Shown here piece after piece: positions 53,386 to 62,425 of a DNA stretch of 62,486 bases; the stretch's first letter is position 1, and each line of letters opens with the position of its first letter. The translations under genes were made by a program, and so were the position numbers. The DNA is from Streptomyces sp. MUM 203J (GTDB taxonomy: Bacteria; Actinomycetota; Actinomycetes; Streptomycetales; Streptomycetaceae): NCBI RefSeq assembly GCF_022414595.1, contig NZ_JADWYO010000035.1, forward strand, positions 1-62,486, given 5' to 3'. The notes under the pieces are model-generated. The model saw nothing but the letters and a program-made list of their open reading frames with translations, did no database searches and was not told the origin of the DNA.

Positions 53386-53951
53386 GGGTCCCGTCCCCCT
53401 CTTCCGTCTGCCGCGCCCGTCCGCGTGCGGAGCGCACAGGGAAGGGCGTGCCGTGTCCTCGGCCGTGTGCCGCCGCGGGGCGATGCCCGCACGCCGGGGC
53501 TGTCCGGAGATCAGTGATTCCCGGCGCTGCGGCCCAGCCGTTCGGAATCACGGTGACGGGGTTCCGGAAATAAAGTGGATCTTGGGCAAAAGCTGTGGAC
53601 AACTCACCGCTTGTGAATATCCCCGTCGCCCATACCAGCGACTTCCGCTACGCAGCGCAGCGGCTACTCTGAGTGATGCACGCCTCAGGGCCGCGCATCC
53701 TGCCGACATCGGACGAAGGGGGCGGAGATGAACTCGGCACGCCACAAGCGGCAGATGAAAACCCCTCTGGACATGCGACGACCCCCGCCGGGGGGGAGAG
53801 CGGGGGTCGTCTTCTCCGGCCGGCTCGGGGGGGGGGGGAGGAGCCGGTCCGGGTTAGCACGGTCGCGAACGATCCGTGACTTCCATGGTGTACCCGAGAG
53901 CCCTCTCAGGCAAACCCACACACCTCAGCGTACGCCGAATGGCGGGCACCT
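53386..53951. promoter_or_regulatory. 566-bp intergenic region between the tad operon and the HAD gene
   Basis: Divergent promoters for the tad operon (minus) and the HAD gene (plus) must lie here. The central part is less GC-rich. A 12-bp perfect hairpin occurs at 53777-53811. A 68-codon frame from 53673 and overlapping short frames are open but unconvincing. Confidence 0.45.
53777..53811. terminator. Perfect 12-bp hairpin
   Basis: GACGACCCCCGC (53777-53788) and GCGGGGGTCGTC (53800-53811) are perfectly complementary, with an 11-nt loop, and are followed by a pyrimidine-rich CTTCTCC. It could end a short transcript from the 53673 region or act as a leader element ahead of the HAD gene. Confidence 0.5.
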
Positions 53952-54857
53952 ATGCTCAGGCATGTGGAAAACCACTCCTCGCCCCGCACGGCAGCGTTCT
54001 TCGACCTGGACAAGACCGTCATTGCCAAGTCATCGACGCTGACCTTCAGCAAGTCCTTCTACCAGGGCGGTCTGATCAGCCGCCGCGCCGCACTGCGCAC
54101 CGCGTACACGCAGTTCGTCTTCCTGGCGGGCGGCGCCGACCACGACCAGATGGAGCGGATGCGCGCGTATCTCTCCGGGCTCTGCAAGGGCTGGAACGTC
54201 CAGCAGGTCAGGGAACTGGTCGCGGAGACGCTGCACGATCTGATCGATCCGATCATCTACGACGAGGCCGCGTCGCTCATCGAGGAGCACCACGCGGCCG
54301 GCCGGGACGTGGTGATCGTGTCCACCTCGGGCGCCGAGGTGGTCGAGCCGATCGGGGAACTCCTGGGAGCGGATCGCGTGGTGGCCACCCGGATGGTCGT
54401 CGGTGACGACGGCTGCTACACGGGCGAGGTGGAGTACTACGCCTACGGCCCGACCAAGGCCGAGGCGGTCCGGGAGCTCGCCGCGTCCGAGGGGTACGAC
54501 CTGGCGCGCTGCTACGCCTACAGTGACTCCGCCACCGACGTTCCGATGCTGGAGGCTGTCGGGTACCCGCACGCGGTCAACCCCGACCGCGCTCTGCGCC
54601 GCGAGGCCGCCGCCCGGGAATGGCCGACTCTCGTCTTCAGTCGTCCGGTACGACTCAAGCAGCGGCTGCCGTCGTTCTCGCTGCCCCCGCGCCCGGCCCT
54701 GGTGGCGGCGGCAGCAGTCGGCGCCGCGGCGGCGACGGCCGGACTGGTCTGGTATGCCAGCAGACGCAGGCATTCGGCGTCAGCGAAGGCGGCCGGAGCT
54801 GCGGGTGCAGTCGCCGCCGCGACCACCACTGCCCGGGGTACCCGCGTGTGCCCCTGA
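53952..54857 (+). CDS. HAD-IB family phosphatase (SerB-like) with a C-terminal hydrophobic segment
   Basis: The protein is 301 aa; the start is ATG 53952. AAFFDLDKTVIAKSS is the HAD motif I with nucleophile Asp and the acid/base Asp two residues later. VVIVSTSGAEVVEP is motif II and CYAYSDSATDVPMLEAVG motif III/IV. A C-terminal stretch of Ala/Val (about 248-270) may be a membrane anchor, followed by a basic end. HAD-IB proteins dephosphorylate small molecules; substrate unknown. Confidence 0.85.
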   Translation: MLRHVENHSSPRTAAFFDLDKTVIAKSSTLTFSKSFYQGGLISRRAALRTAYTQFVFLAGGADHDQMERMRAYLSGLCKGWNVQQVRELVAETLHDLIDPIIYDEAASLIEEHHAAGRDVVIVSTSGAEVVEPIGELLGADRVVATRMVVGDDGCYTGEVEYYAYGPTKAEAVRELAASEGYDLARCYAYSDSATDVPMLEAVGYPHAVNPDRALRREAAAREWPTLVFSRPVRLKQRLPSFSLPPRPALVAAAAVGAAAATAGLVWYASRRRHSASAKAAGAAGAVAAATTTARGTRVCP

Positions 54858-55185
54858 AAGCAAAGAACGCCGACCAGGGCTTTCCCATCCCGGCGCTCCG
54901 GAGTACAAAGGAGTTACGGCCCGCGAGACCGGAGGACATCCGAGAGGATCACCTGTTGAGCAAGAAGGCCCCACGGACCGAACCGCACAGAAGCTGAGCA
55001 CCCACGCGACGTCGACCCGTCGATTACGGGCCAGCCGCACCAGGCGCCGGGCAAAGTTCCCCGCCTGATGGGCACATATCGAGGACGCTTGGTAACTCTG
55101 GCCGATGTGCCAGCGGCGGTGCCGTCTTCGGCACCGCCGCAACCCTGTCCGGCCACCGGATGCGGACGTCCAGCCGCGCTGGACG
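54858..55185. terminator. 328-bp convergent gap with a hairpin terminator at 55113-55140
   Basis: The arms GCGGCGGTGCC (55113-55123) and GGCACCGCCGC (55130-55140) form a perfect 11-bp stem around a GTCTTC loop. It lies between the HAD gene and the convergent Fic-like gene and is probably the shared terminator. The rest of the gap has no gene. Confidence 0.65.
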
Positions 55186-56004
55186 TCAGGCCGCGCCGCG
55201 CTGAAGCGCCTCACAGACGGCCGTCGACTCTCGAACGCCCAGCTCGACGGCCCGCCCGCAGTGCGCGATCCACTGGGCCATGCCCTCGGGCGTACCGGAG
55301 AGATAACCCCCGAACGCCGCGACGTAGGCGGCCCGCCCCAGTTCGGCATGGCCGACCTCGGCCGGACAGACGGCCTTGGGGTCGAGCCCGCTGCCGATCA
55401 GCACGATGCGCTCGGCCGTCCGCGCCACGAGGCCGTTGTACGAGGTGAAGGGACGCAGCGCGAGAATCTCGCCGTGCACCACCGCGGCCGTCACCAAGGC
55501 CGGGGCCGCGCTGCCCGTGACCACCAGACCGGCCAGACCGTCCAGTCGACCGGCCACCTCGGCGGCGCCGGGCAGCGGCGCCTCGACCAGCGGCTCGTCG
55601 ACGTTCTCGCCGTCCTGGCGAGGCCTTCCCACCGAGTCGCCGGGATCCCCCACCGCCACCAGATGGAGCCGGGCCAGCACGCGCAGCGGCGACTGGCGCC
55701 AGATGGACAGCAGCTGCCCCGCCTCGGCACCCAGCCGCAGGGCGGCACCGACGGTCCTGGCCTCGGATTCGACACCGAAGTCGCTGCGCCTGCGCACCTC
55801 TTCGAGTGCCCAGTCGGCTCCGGAGAGCGCAGCCGAGGCGCGGGCGCCGCGCAGAGCGGCCTCGGAGGAGATCTCGTTGCTGCGGCGCCGCATCACGCGG
55901 TGTCCGTAGACCCGGTCCACAGCCTTGCGAACGGACTCGACGGCATCAGGCACACCCGGGAGCTCACCCAGGGTGGCCAGCGGGTCGGCGGCATGCGTAC
56001 TCAT
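55186..56004 (-). CDS. Fic-fold-like protein with a degenerate active-site motif
   Basis: ATG 56004 gives 272 aa; an in-frame start at 56037 is possible. The C-terminal half looks like a Fic core: VVHGEILALRPFTSYNGLVARTAERI corresponds to the HPFxDGNGR-xxR segment, with Arg replacing the catalytic His and the DGNG replaced by SYNG. Catalysis by AMP transfer is therefore unlikely. The N-terminal half is helical. It is often annotated as an oxidoreductase in Streptomyces, a label I cannot support from the sequence. Confidence 0.6.
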   Translation of the reverse strand: MSTHAADPLATLGELPGVPDAVESVRKAVDRVYGHRVMRRRSNEISSEAALRGARASAALSGADWALEEVRRRSDFGVESEARTVGAALRLGAEAGQLLSIWRQSPLRVLARLHLVAVGDPGDSVGRPRQDGENVDEPLVEAPLPGAAEVAGRLDGLAGLVVTGSAAPALVTAAVVHGEILALRPFTSYNGLVARTAERIVLIGSGLDPKAVCPAEVGHAELGRAAYVAAFGGYLSGTPEGMAQWIAHCGRAVELGVRESTAVCEALQRGAA

Positions 56005-56097
56005 AGGTAACGAGGCTACGCGCCCCTCTCTCGCCACAGCGCTCCCGAGTGGCCTTCTTCATAGAGACAACGTGACGCAGCCGACCCGCTACCCTAG

Positions 56098-57084
56098 GTG
56101 AACATGAAGATCGCTTTCGTTGGAAAGGGTGGGAGCGGCAAGACGACGCTGTCCTCACTCTTCATCCGCCGTCTGGCAGCGGCCGGAGCCCCCGTCGCCG
56201 CGATCGACGCGGACATCAACCAGCACCTGGGCGCCGCGCTCGGCCTGGACGAGGAGGAGGCGGCAGGGCTTCCCTCGATGGGTGCCCGGATGCCGCTGAT
56301 CAAGGAGTATCTGCGAGGTACGAACCCCCGGATCGCCTCCGCCGACAGGATGATCAAGACGACTCCACCGGGCGAGGGGTCGCGGCTGCTCCGGGTCCGA
56401 GGGGACGATCCGGTCCACGCCGCGTGCGCGCGGACGATCCGGCTGGACGGCGGCGAGGCCGGACTGATGGTGACGGGGCCGTTCACCGAGGCCGATCTGG
56501 GTGTGGCCTGCTACCACTCGAAGGTCGGAGCGGTCGAGCTGTATCTGAACCACCTGGTGGACGGCGCGGACGAGTACGTGGTCGTCGACATGACAGCCGG
56601 CGCCGACTCGTTCGCCTCGGGGCTGTTCACCCGGTTCGACATGACGTACCTGGTGGCGGAGCCGACGCGGAAGGGAGTGTCCGTATACCGCCAGTACAAG
56701 GAGTACGCCCGGGACTTCGGCGTCCCCCTCCGGGTCGTCGGCAACAAGGTCCAGGGGCGGGACGACCTGGACTTCCTGCGTGGCGAGATCGGCGACGACC
56801 TGCTGACGACGGTGGGCCACTCGGACTGGGTGCGTGCCGCCGAGAAGGGCAGGCCGGCCCCGTTCGGTGCGGTGGAGCCGGAGGTCCACGCGGCCCTGGA
56901 CGTACTGAAGGCCACGGTGGACGACACGTACGAGCAGCGCGACTGGGAGCGCTACACGCGGCAGATGGTGCACTTCCACCTCAGGAACGCACACAGCTGG
57001 GGCAGCGCGAAGGCGGGTGCCGACCTGGCCGAGCAGGTCGACCCCGCCTTCGTCCTGCGGGAGCCCGCGCCTCAGCTCTCCTGA
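56098..57084 (+). CDS. CooC/ParA-like ATP-binding protein
   Basis: This 328-aa protein starts at GTG 56098; ATG 56104 is two codons later. KIAFVGKGGSGKTTLSSL is a deviant Walker A (KGGxGKTT) near the N-terminus, and AAIDADINQHLG follows as switch I. YVVVDMTAGADSFASG is the Walker B-like strand, and VVGNKVQGRDD the NK base motif. Such SIMIBI ATPases insert metals or partition cargo; the substrate here is not evident. Its end overlaps the convergent deacetylase gene by 13 bp. Confidence 0.85.
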   Translation: MNMKIAFVGKGGSGKTTLSSLFIRRLAAAGAPVAAIDADINQHLGAALGLDEEEAAGLPSMGARMPLIKEYLRGTNPRIASADRMIKTTPPGEGSRLLRVRGDDPVHAACARTIRLDGGEAGLMVTGPFTEADLGVACYHSKVGAVELYLNHLVDGADEYVVVDMTAGADSFASGLFTRFDMTYLVAEPTRKGVSVYRQYKEYARDFGVPLRVVGNKVQGRDDLDFLRGEIGDDLLTTVGHSDWVRAAEKGRPAPFGAVEPEVHAALDVLKATVDDTYEQRDWERYTRQMVHFHLRNAHSWGSAKAGADLAEQVDPAFVLREPAPQLS

Positions 57085-58373
57085 GGACGCCGCGCCCCCG
57101 CGGCCACACCCGGCGCGGCGGAAGCGCCGGATCCGGCCTGAGGCCGGGGGGCGAGGAAGCTCGCCCAGCCCCCGGGCGGCGCCTCGCCCACCTTCAGGGT
57201 GCGCAGCTTCGCCAGCACCGCCGGGTCCTGGACATCCAGCCAGTCGGCCAGCTGCCGGAACGACACACAACGCACGTCAGCCTGGACGCAGACGTGCGCA
57301 ATCGTTTCTTCAATGGCCCGCATGTACGTGCCACCGTTCCAGGACTCGAAGTGGTTCCCGATGATGAGCGGCGCACGGTTGCCCCGGTACGAGCGGTTGA
57401 AAGCCTGGATCAGCCCGTCGCGCATCTGGTTTCCCCAGTACCTGTGCATGGCCGGGTCGCCGTGGAGGGTCTTCCCCGACTGATTGACGGCGAAGTTGTA
57501 GTCCATGGACAGTGTCTCGAAGTCCCGACCCGGGATGGGGACGAGCTGCATGGACAGGTCCCACAGGCCCTCCTTCCTGCCGGGCCAGACCTGGTTGTTG
57601 ACACCGCTGGTGTCGTAGCGCCAGCCCAGCTCCGCAGCGGCCTTCCTGAAGTTCTGCCGACCTTCGAGGCAGGGAGTCCGGGCGCCGATGAGTTCCTTGT
57701 CGTAGTCGAACGGCAGCGGTTTCTCGGCCACCAGGCCGGAGTTCGTTCTCCAGTTCTTCACGAAGGACTTGGCCTGGGCGATCTCGCTCTTCCAGTCCTC
57801 CACGGACCAGGTGCCGACACCGCGTTCCGGCCCGCAGAAGTGACCGTTGAAGTGGGTGCCGACCTCGTTTCCCTCCAGCCAGGCGGCGCGCAGCTCCCGC
57901 ACGGTGTCGCGGATGCCCTCGATGTCGTTGAAGCCGATGTCGGAGGCGCCCTGGCGGTGGCCTGGCGGGTTGTAGAGGGATGCCTTCTCCTCCGGCAGCA
58001 CGTACACGCCGCTGAGGAAGTACGTCATGGTGACCCCGTATTTCCTGGCGACACCGCGGAAGTGCGAGAAGAGCTTCTGGCTGTCCTCACCGGCGCCGTC
58101 CCAGGAGAAGACGACGAACTGAGGCGGCCGCTGACCGGGTTTCAGCCGCTCCGGGCTGCTCAGCCCCGGCTGGGGTCCGGTGAACGACGTCGAGCCGTCA
58201 CCGATGAGGCGGACGGGGTTCTTCACAGCGCCCTTGGGAGGCCCTGCCGCCTCGCCGGGCCCCAGGGCGCCCTCGCTGTTCCGGGCGCTGCCGGAGTCCG
58301 CGCATCCGGCGAGCCCTCCGATCAGCGCTGCCGCGACAGCGCTGACGGTAATCCTCTTCCTGACGGCCGTCAT
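57072..58373 (-). CDS. Polysaccharide deacetylase-like secreted lipoprotein
   Basis: This 433-aa protein has a signal peptide ending in LIGGLAGC, a lipobox. The body has the NodB-like (beta/alpha)7 pattern: FVVFSWDGAGEDSQ takes the place of the TFDDG motif, and GNEVGTHFNGHFCGP follows as a His-containing second motif. ARTPCLEG resembles motif 3. The canonical Asp-Asp pair is altered to Trp-Asp, so activity on polysaccharides is uncertain. It is probably exported and lipid-anchored. Divergent from the SulP-carbonic anhydrase gene. Confidence 0.75.
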   Translation of the reverse strand: MTAVRKRITVSAVAAALIGGLAGCADSGSARNSEGALGPGEAAGPPKGAVKNPVRLIGDGSTSFTGPQPGLSSPERLKPGQRPPQFVVFSWDGAGEDSQKLFSHFRGVARKYGVTMTYFLSGVYVLPEEKASLYNPPGHRQGASDIGFNDIEGIRDTVRELRAAWLEGNEVGTHFNGHFCGPERGVGTWSVEDWKSEIAQAKSFVKNWRTNSGLVAEKPLPFDYDKELIGARTPCLEGRQNFRKAAAELGWRYDTSGVNNQVWPGRKEGLWDLSMQLVPIPGRDFETLSMDYNFAVNQSGKTLHGDPAMHRYWGNQMRDGLIQAFNRSYRGNRAPLIIGNHFESWNGGTYMRAIEETIAHVCVQADVRCVSFRQLADWLDVQDPAVLAKLRTLKVGEAPPGGWASFLAPRPQAGSGASAAPGVAAGARRPQES

Positions 58374-58471
58374 CGACCCGCCCTCCTGTACTTCGGGTGC
58401 CTGTGCCGGGCCGTCAACGTCGCATCACGGCGGGAGGCTCGGCGGTATGCCGTGCTGGAAAAAATTACTAA

Positions 58472-58487
58472 TCACCTCTATAGGTGA
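58472..58487. promoter_or_regulatory. Perfect palindrome TCACCT-N4-AGGTGA in the divergent promoter region
   Basis: The 16-bp palindrome TCACCTCTATAGGTGA lies in an AT-rich stretch between the deacetylase-like gene (start 58373) and the SulP-carbonic anhydrase gene (start 58635). It is 148 bp from the latter. It has the form of a dimeric repressor operator. The regulator is unknown. Confidence 0.5.
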
Positions 58488-58634
58488 ACCTCTGAACCAT
58501 TTGCACCGAATGTAATGCCGATCTCTTTACTCTCCATTACGATTCATTTACCGAGAGTTGACAATCCCATCAGTTGACGTCGCCCGGCGGTGATCGGCTC
58601 CGCCCGCGACCGCACCTCGGAGGAGATGGGCACC

Positions 58635-60968
58635 ATGACCGCTTGCGTTCCCCACCACACGAAGAGCGCCGACCGTCCGGCCGAGCCCCGGGAGCATGGA
58701 CCGCCGCCCGCGCGGCAACGCCGGTTCCGGGTCGCCGGGGCCGATGTGTCGGCCTCGATCTCCGTGTTCCTCATCGCGCTTCCCCTGTCTCTGGGCATCG
58801 CCCTGGCGACCGGTGCGCCGCTCCAGGCGGGGCTGGTGGCCGCCGCCGTCGGCGGCATCGTCGTCGGGCGGCTCGGCGGCGCGCCGCTTCAGGTGAGCGG
58901 ACCTGCGGCGGGGCTGACGGTCGTGACGGCCGAACTGATCCAGCGGTACGGATGGCGTACGACCTGTGCCATCACGGTCCTGGCCGGGATCACCCAACTG
59001 GCGCTGTCGACCCTCCGGGTGGCCAGGTCGGCACTCGCGGTGTCCCCCGCCATCGTGCACGGCATGCTGGCCGGCATCGGCGTGACCATCGCCCTGGCCC
59101 AGCTCCACATCGTGCTGGGCGGCACGCCCCAGAGCTCCGCGGTGGACAACGTCCTCGAACTGCCCGCCCAGTTGATCGATCCGCACCTGGCAGCTCTGTC
59201 GGTAAGCGCTCTGACCGTCCTCGTGCTCCTGGCCTGGCCCCGGATCCCTGGCCGCGTCGGACGGCTCGCCCGCAAGATTCCCGCCGCGCTCGCCGCCGTG
59301 GCGGCAGCCAGCGTCACAGCCCTGTCGTTCGGGCTGCCGGTGCCGCGTGTGGACCTGCCCTCCTGGAGCAGTCACGCGCTGCCGGGCCTCCCCGAGGGCC
59401 CCGCGCTGGGGATCGCGGCAGGGGTCCTGACCATCATGCTGGTGACCAGCGTCCAGTCGCTGCTGTCAGCCGTGGCCATCGACAAGCTCGTGACGAGCCG
59501 CAAGGGTTCCGGAGCTGCCGCGCCACGGTCGAACCTCGACCGGGAGCTCGCCGGCCTGGGTACCGCGAACATCGCCTCCGGAGCCCTCGGCGGACTCCCC
59601 GTGGCAGGCGTCGCGGTTCGGAGCGTGGCGAACGTGACAGCCGGAGCAGTGAGCCGCAACTCGGCCATCCTCCATGGCATCTGGGTGACACTCGCAGCGT
59701 TTCTGTTCGTCCCCCTGATCAATCGGATCCCGCTGCCGTCCCTGGCGGCGCTCGTCATGGTCGTCGGCATCCAGATGGTGAGCATCACTCACATCCGCAG
59801 CGTCACCCGGCATCGCGAAGCACTCGTCTACGCAGCGACCCTCGGCGGTGTCGTGCTGATCGGGGTTCTCCAGGGCGTGGCCATCGGCATTCTCGTGGCC
59901 GTCGCCGTCGCACTCAACCGGCTGGCCAGGACGCGGATCACCCGGGAGACGCGTGACGGTGCCGAGCATGTACGGGTGCGCGGACAGCTGACGTTCCTGG
60001 CCGTACCGCGGCTGAGCCGGGTGCTGCACCAGGTGCCGGAGGGCACCGATGCGGTGATCGAGCTGGACGGGTCGTTCATGGACCACGCCGCCTATGAGGC
60101 ATTGCACGACTGGCAGGTGGCACACCGGATGCGCGGGGGAACGGTGCGGCTGACCGGCCGGTCCGGGAGCCGGATCACGGACCCCGCCTCCGGAGCGCAC
60201 AGCTGCTGCCGCCCGTGGACTGCGTGGCGGAACCACCACTGCGGGGAGCATCCCGCTGTGCCTGAGCGCACGACGGGGCATCAGCTCGCCAGCGGGCTCA
60301 GCTCGTTCCAGCGGAACACTGCGCCGCTCGTGCGGGAGGAGCTGGCGAGACTCGCCCGGGAGGGGCAGCGCCCCTCGCAGCTCTTCCTGACCTGCGCCGA
60401 CTCCCGGCTGGTCACCAGCATGATCACGGCCAGCGGGCCGGGCGACCTGTTCACCGTGCGGAATGTCGGGAACCTGGTGCCGCCGCCCGGTGAGGAGAGC
60501 GGGGACGACTCGGTGGCCGCGGCGATCGAGTACGCGGTGGAGGTACTCCGGGTCCGCTCCATCACGGTGTGCGGGCACTCCGGCTGCGGAGCCATGCAGG
60601 CCCTGCTGGCGAACCCGCCCTCGGCCGCACCGACACCGCTGGGGCGCTGGCTGCGACACGGGCAGCCGAGTCTGGAGCGGCTCAGAAGCGGGGAACAAGG
60701 ATGGGCGCGCTTGTCCGGACGGCTGCCGGCGGACACGGTGGAGCAGCTGTGTCTCACGAACGTGGTGCAGCAGCTCGACAACCTGAGGGCCCATGAGTGC
60801 GTGGCACGGCGGCTGGCCGAGGGATCGCTGGAGCTGCACGGCATGTACTTCCACGTGGGCGAGGCGCAGGCGTACCTGCTGACAGGGGCGGGGGAGGTGA
60901 ACGAACTGTTCCACCGCGTGACCCCGACGACGGACCGGCCGAGGGCAGAGGAGACAGCCAGCGCCTGA
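58635..60968 (+). CDS. SulP-family anion transporter fused to a beta-carbonic anhydrase
   Basis: The ATG at 58635 has GGAGGA upstream and gives 777 aa. Residues about 35-430 are a SulP transporter with 10-12 membrane segments (GAPLQVSGPAAGLTV is the SulP signature). A STAS-like stretch, VRVRGQLTFLAVPRLSRVL, follows. From about residue 545 the beta-carbonic anhydrase carries LTCADSRLVTSM, with the zinc Cys and the Asp-Arg dyad, and CGHSGCGAM with the His and second Cys. Fused proteins of this type are known in Actinobacteria (Mycobacterium Rv3273). It probably takes up bicarbonate or sulfate and hydrates CO2. Confidence 0.88.
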   Translation: MTACVPHHTKSADRPAEPREHGPPPARQRRFRVAGADVSASISVFLIALPLSLGIALATGAPLQAGLVAAAVGGIVVGRLGGAPLQVSGPAAGLTVVTAELIQRYGWRTTCAITVLAGITQLALSTLRVARSALAVSPAIVHGMLAGIGVTIALAQLHIVLGGTPQSSAVDNVLELPAQLIDPHLAALSVSALTVLVLLAWPRIPGRVGRLARKIPAALAAVAAASVTALSFGLPVPRVDLPSWSSHALPGLPEGPALGIAAGVLTIMLVTSVQSLLSAVAIDKLVTSRKGSGAAAPRSNLDRELAGLGTANIASGALGGLPVAGVAVRSVANVTAGAVSRNSAILHGIWVTLAAFLFVPLINRIPLPSLAALVMVVGIQMVSITHIRSVTRHREALVYAATLGGVVLIGVLQGVAIGILVAVAVALNRLARTRITRETRDGAEHVRVRGQLTFLAVPRLSRVLHQVPEGTDAVIELDGSFMDHAAYEALHDWQVAHRMRGGTVRLTGRSGSRITDPASGAHSCCRPWTAWRNHHCGEHPAVPERTTGHQLASGLSSFQRNTAPLVREELARLAREGQRPSQLFLTCADSRLVTSMITASGPGDLFTVRNVGNLVPPPGEESGDDSVAAAIEYAVEVLRVRSITVCGHSGCGAMQALLANPPSAAPTPLGRWLRHGQPSLERLRSGEQGWARLSGRLPADTVEQLCLTNVVQQLDNLRAHECVARRLAEGSLELHGMYFHVGEAQAYLLTGAGEVNELFHRVTPTTDRPRAEETASA

Positions 60969-61573
60969 CCGGCTCCGCCTGGTGGCGATGGATGCAGGAC
61001 GCGGCGACAGCGATTCCCTCGACTGCGACCGGATCCGTCCGGTGCCGACCCCGATACGCCTGGACGACGGGCGCGGGTCCGATACGGTGCCCAGCGCATC
61101 TGGGACAGAGGCGACGTCTCATTTGCCGGGGCTGGGAGCACGGGGCCGCTGCGGTGTCCTGTCTGACCGGTGCCGCAGGCGCGCGACCATCTCGGTGGGC
61201 CGCATGCCGGAGCCGGGAGTCCGGTACGTGCCCAGGCTGCCGGGACGCCAGGTGGCCCGTGCTCGCGCGGACAAGCACCCACTGAGCGCGAGCCGGCCCA
61301 CCACCTCACTCGCCGGGCGGGGTGACAGAGCGCGTCAGGCGGGCGCCGGGCCAGGCGCCCGCCTCGGGCCAGGCAGCGCCTCGCGAACGAGCCTGGTTCC
61401 GGGCCCGAGGGCACAGCGGCGCGAAGTACGGTCGTCGCACATGAGCAGGGCCGGCTCGGGCAGGTGCAGCACAGCCGCACCCCCGGGCGTCAGCCGACCA
61501 CAGGCGCGGCGAGGGCGCGGCGCAGCCCAGACCCGGCAAGGGCGGGGCGCGGGCCAGCCCCGGGCAGCCACTG

Positions 61574-61637
61574 CTCGGGCCGGCATTTCGGGCTCGGGCC
61601 GGCACCTCGGGCTCGGGCCGGCTTCGGGCTCGGGTCC
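61574..61637. repeat. Tandem 19-bp GC-rich repeat
   Basis: Units CTCGGGCCGGCATTTCGGG (61574-61592), CTCGGGCCGGCACCTCGGG (61593-61611) and a shortened third copy (61612-61628) are followed by a partial fourth. Repeats of this kind are probably slippage products in non-coding DNA. Confidence 0.65.
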
Positions 61638-62100
61638 GCCCGCGTGGCGCCGCGGGGCCACGCGCAGCGCCGGCGCGGGCACAGACGGCACCGGCGCAGA
61701 CGGCCCGGCACCACCACGCACGCGGCAGGCACAAAGCGGCAGCGTGTGGACGGCAGCGGCACGGGCGGCACCACTCGGCGTCAGCGTCGGCGCAGACGGC
61801 GCGGGCACAAAAGCCACCACGCGCGCGGCACCGGCCCCATCACAGGCGCGCGCCAGGACCGTCGGCGGCACCGGCGACACAGGCACCAGTGCGGCTCGGC
61901 TGTCGGCCGGCCGGGGAAGAGGCGCATCCCGCACGGTGGGCAGTCCAGGCGACGGACGGGCAGGGCGCACCCGTGTGCCCAAGAGGTGAACCTTCGGGAG
62001 GGGTGGGCCGTGATGGTGGGTGGACTCCGCCGTGGGGCCGAGTCCCCGACCGTACTGTTCGTCCGTGGCGTGCCCGGCCTGCCTCATCCCGGCCGCGTCC

Positions 62101-62124
62101 GCCTGTCCGCCTGTCCGCCTGTCC
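62101..62124. repeat. Tandem 8-bp repeat, GCCTGTCC x3
   Basis: Three perfect head-to-tail copies of GCCTGTCC at 62101-62124, preceded by a partial unit. It lies in the non-coding segment before acs. Confidence 0.7.
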
Positions 62125-62425
62125 GTTCAATGGCCCGTGCACCTGCCCACCTGCCGACCTGCCTGCCCGCCCGGGACAGGTCCGGTCTGTTTGTCCCTGC
62201 TGTACCCGGGCCGGGCGGGATACGGGCTGCTCACCCGGGCTGTGACCGTTCCTGTGCCGGCCGGGCGTCCGCACCCGGCCCGGTCGGTCCGGGGCGTGCA
62301 TGACCGGGATTCACCCATCGGGGCGAGAGGTCTAAACCAATAATCGGGAAGGCCTTGTCACTTGGGCGTCCGGCTGGTGAGCTATGGGCTGGGGCACAAC
62401 GGACGCCCTGAGAATGGGAGATGTC

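Larger units (their letters stand above)
60969..62425. other. About 1.45 kb of repetitive non-coding DNA before acs
   Basis: Several overlapping open frames exist on both strands, but all encode Ala/Gly/Arg/Pro/Ser/Thr low-complexity sequences. Short repeats are visible: three near-copies of a 19-bp unit at 61574-61628, and three copies of an 8-bp GCCTGTCC unit at 62101-62124. I see no gene. The right end should contain the acs promoter; AATGGGAG precedes the GTG start. Confidence 0.5.

Noticed and set aside
53673..53879. 68-codon frame before the HAD gene
   Set aside because: Spans a perfect hairpin, has no family match and no clear ribosome binding site; kept only as part of the intergenic note.
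61574..62124. Possible CRISPR array
   Set aside because: The repeats are short and head-to-tail without unique spacers of constant length.
61464..62303. Long frames in the pre-acs gap
   Set aside because: All are low-complexity Ala/Gly/Arg/Thr translations of repeats, with overlapping equivalents in other frames.
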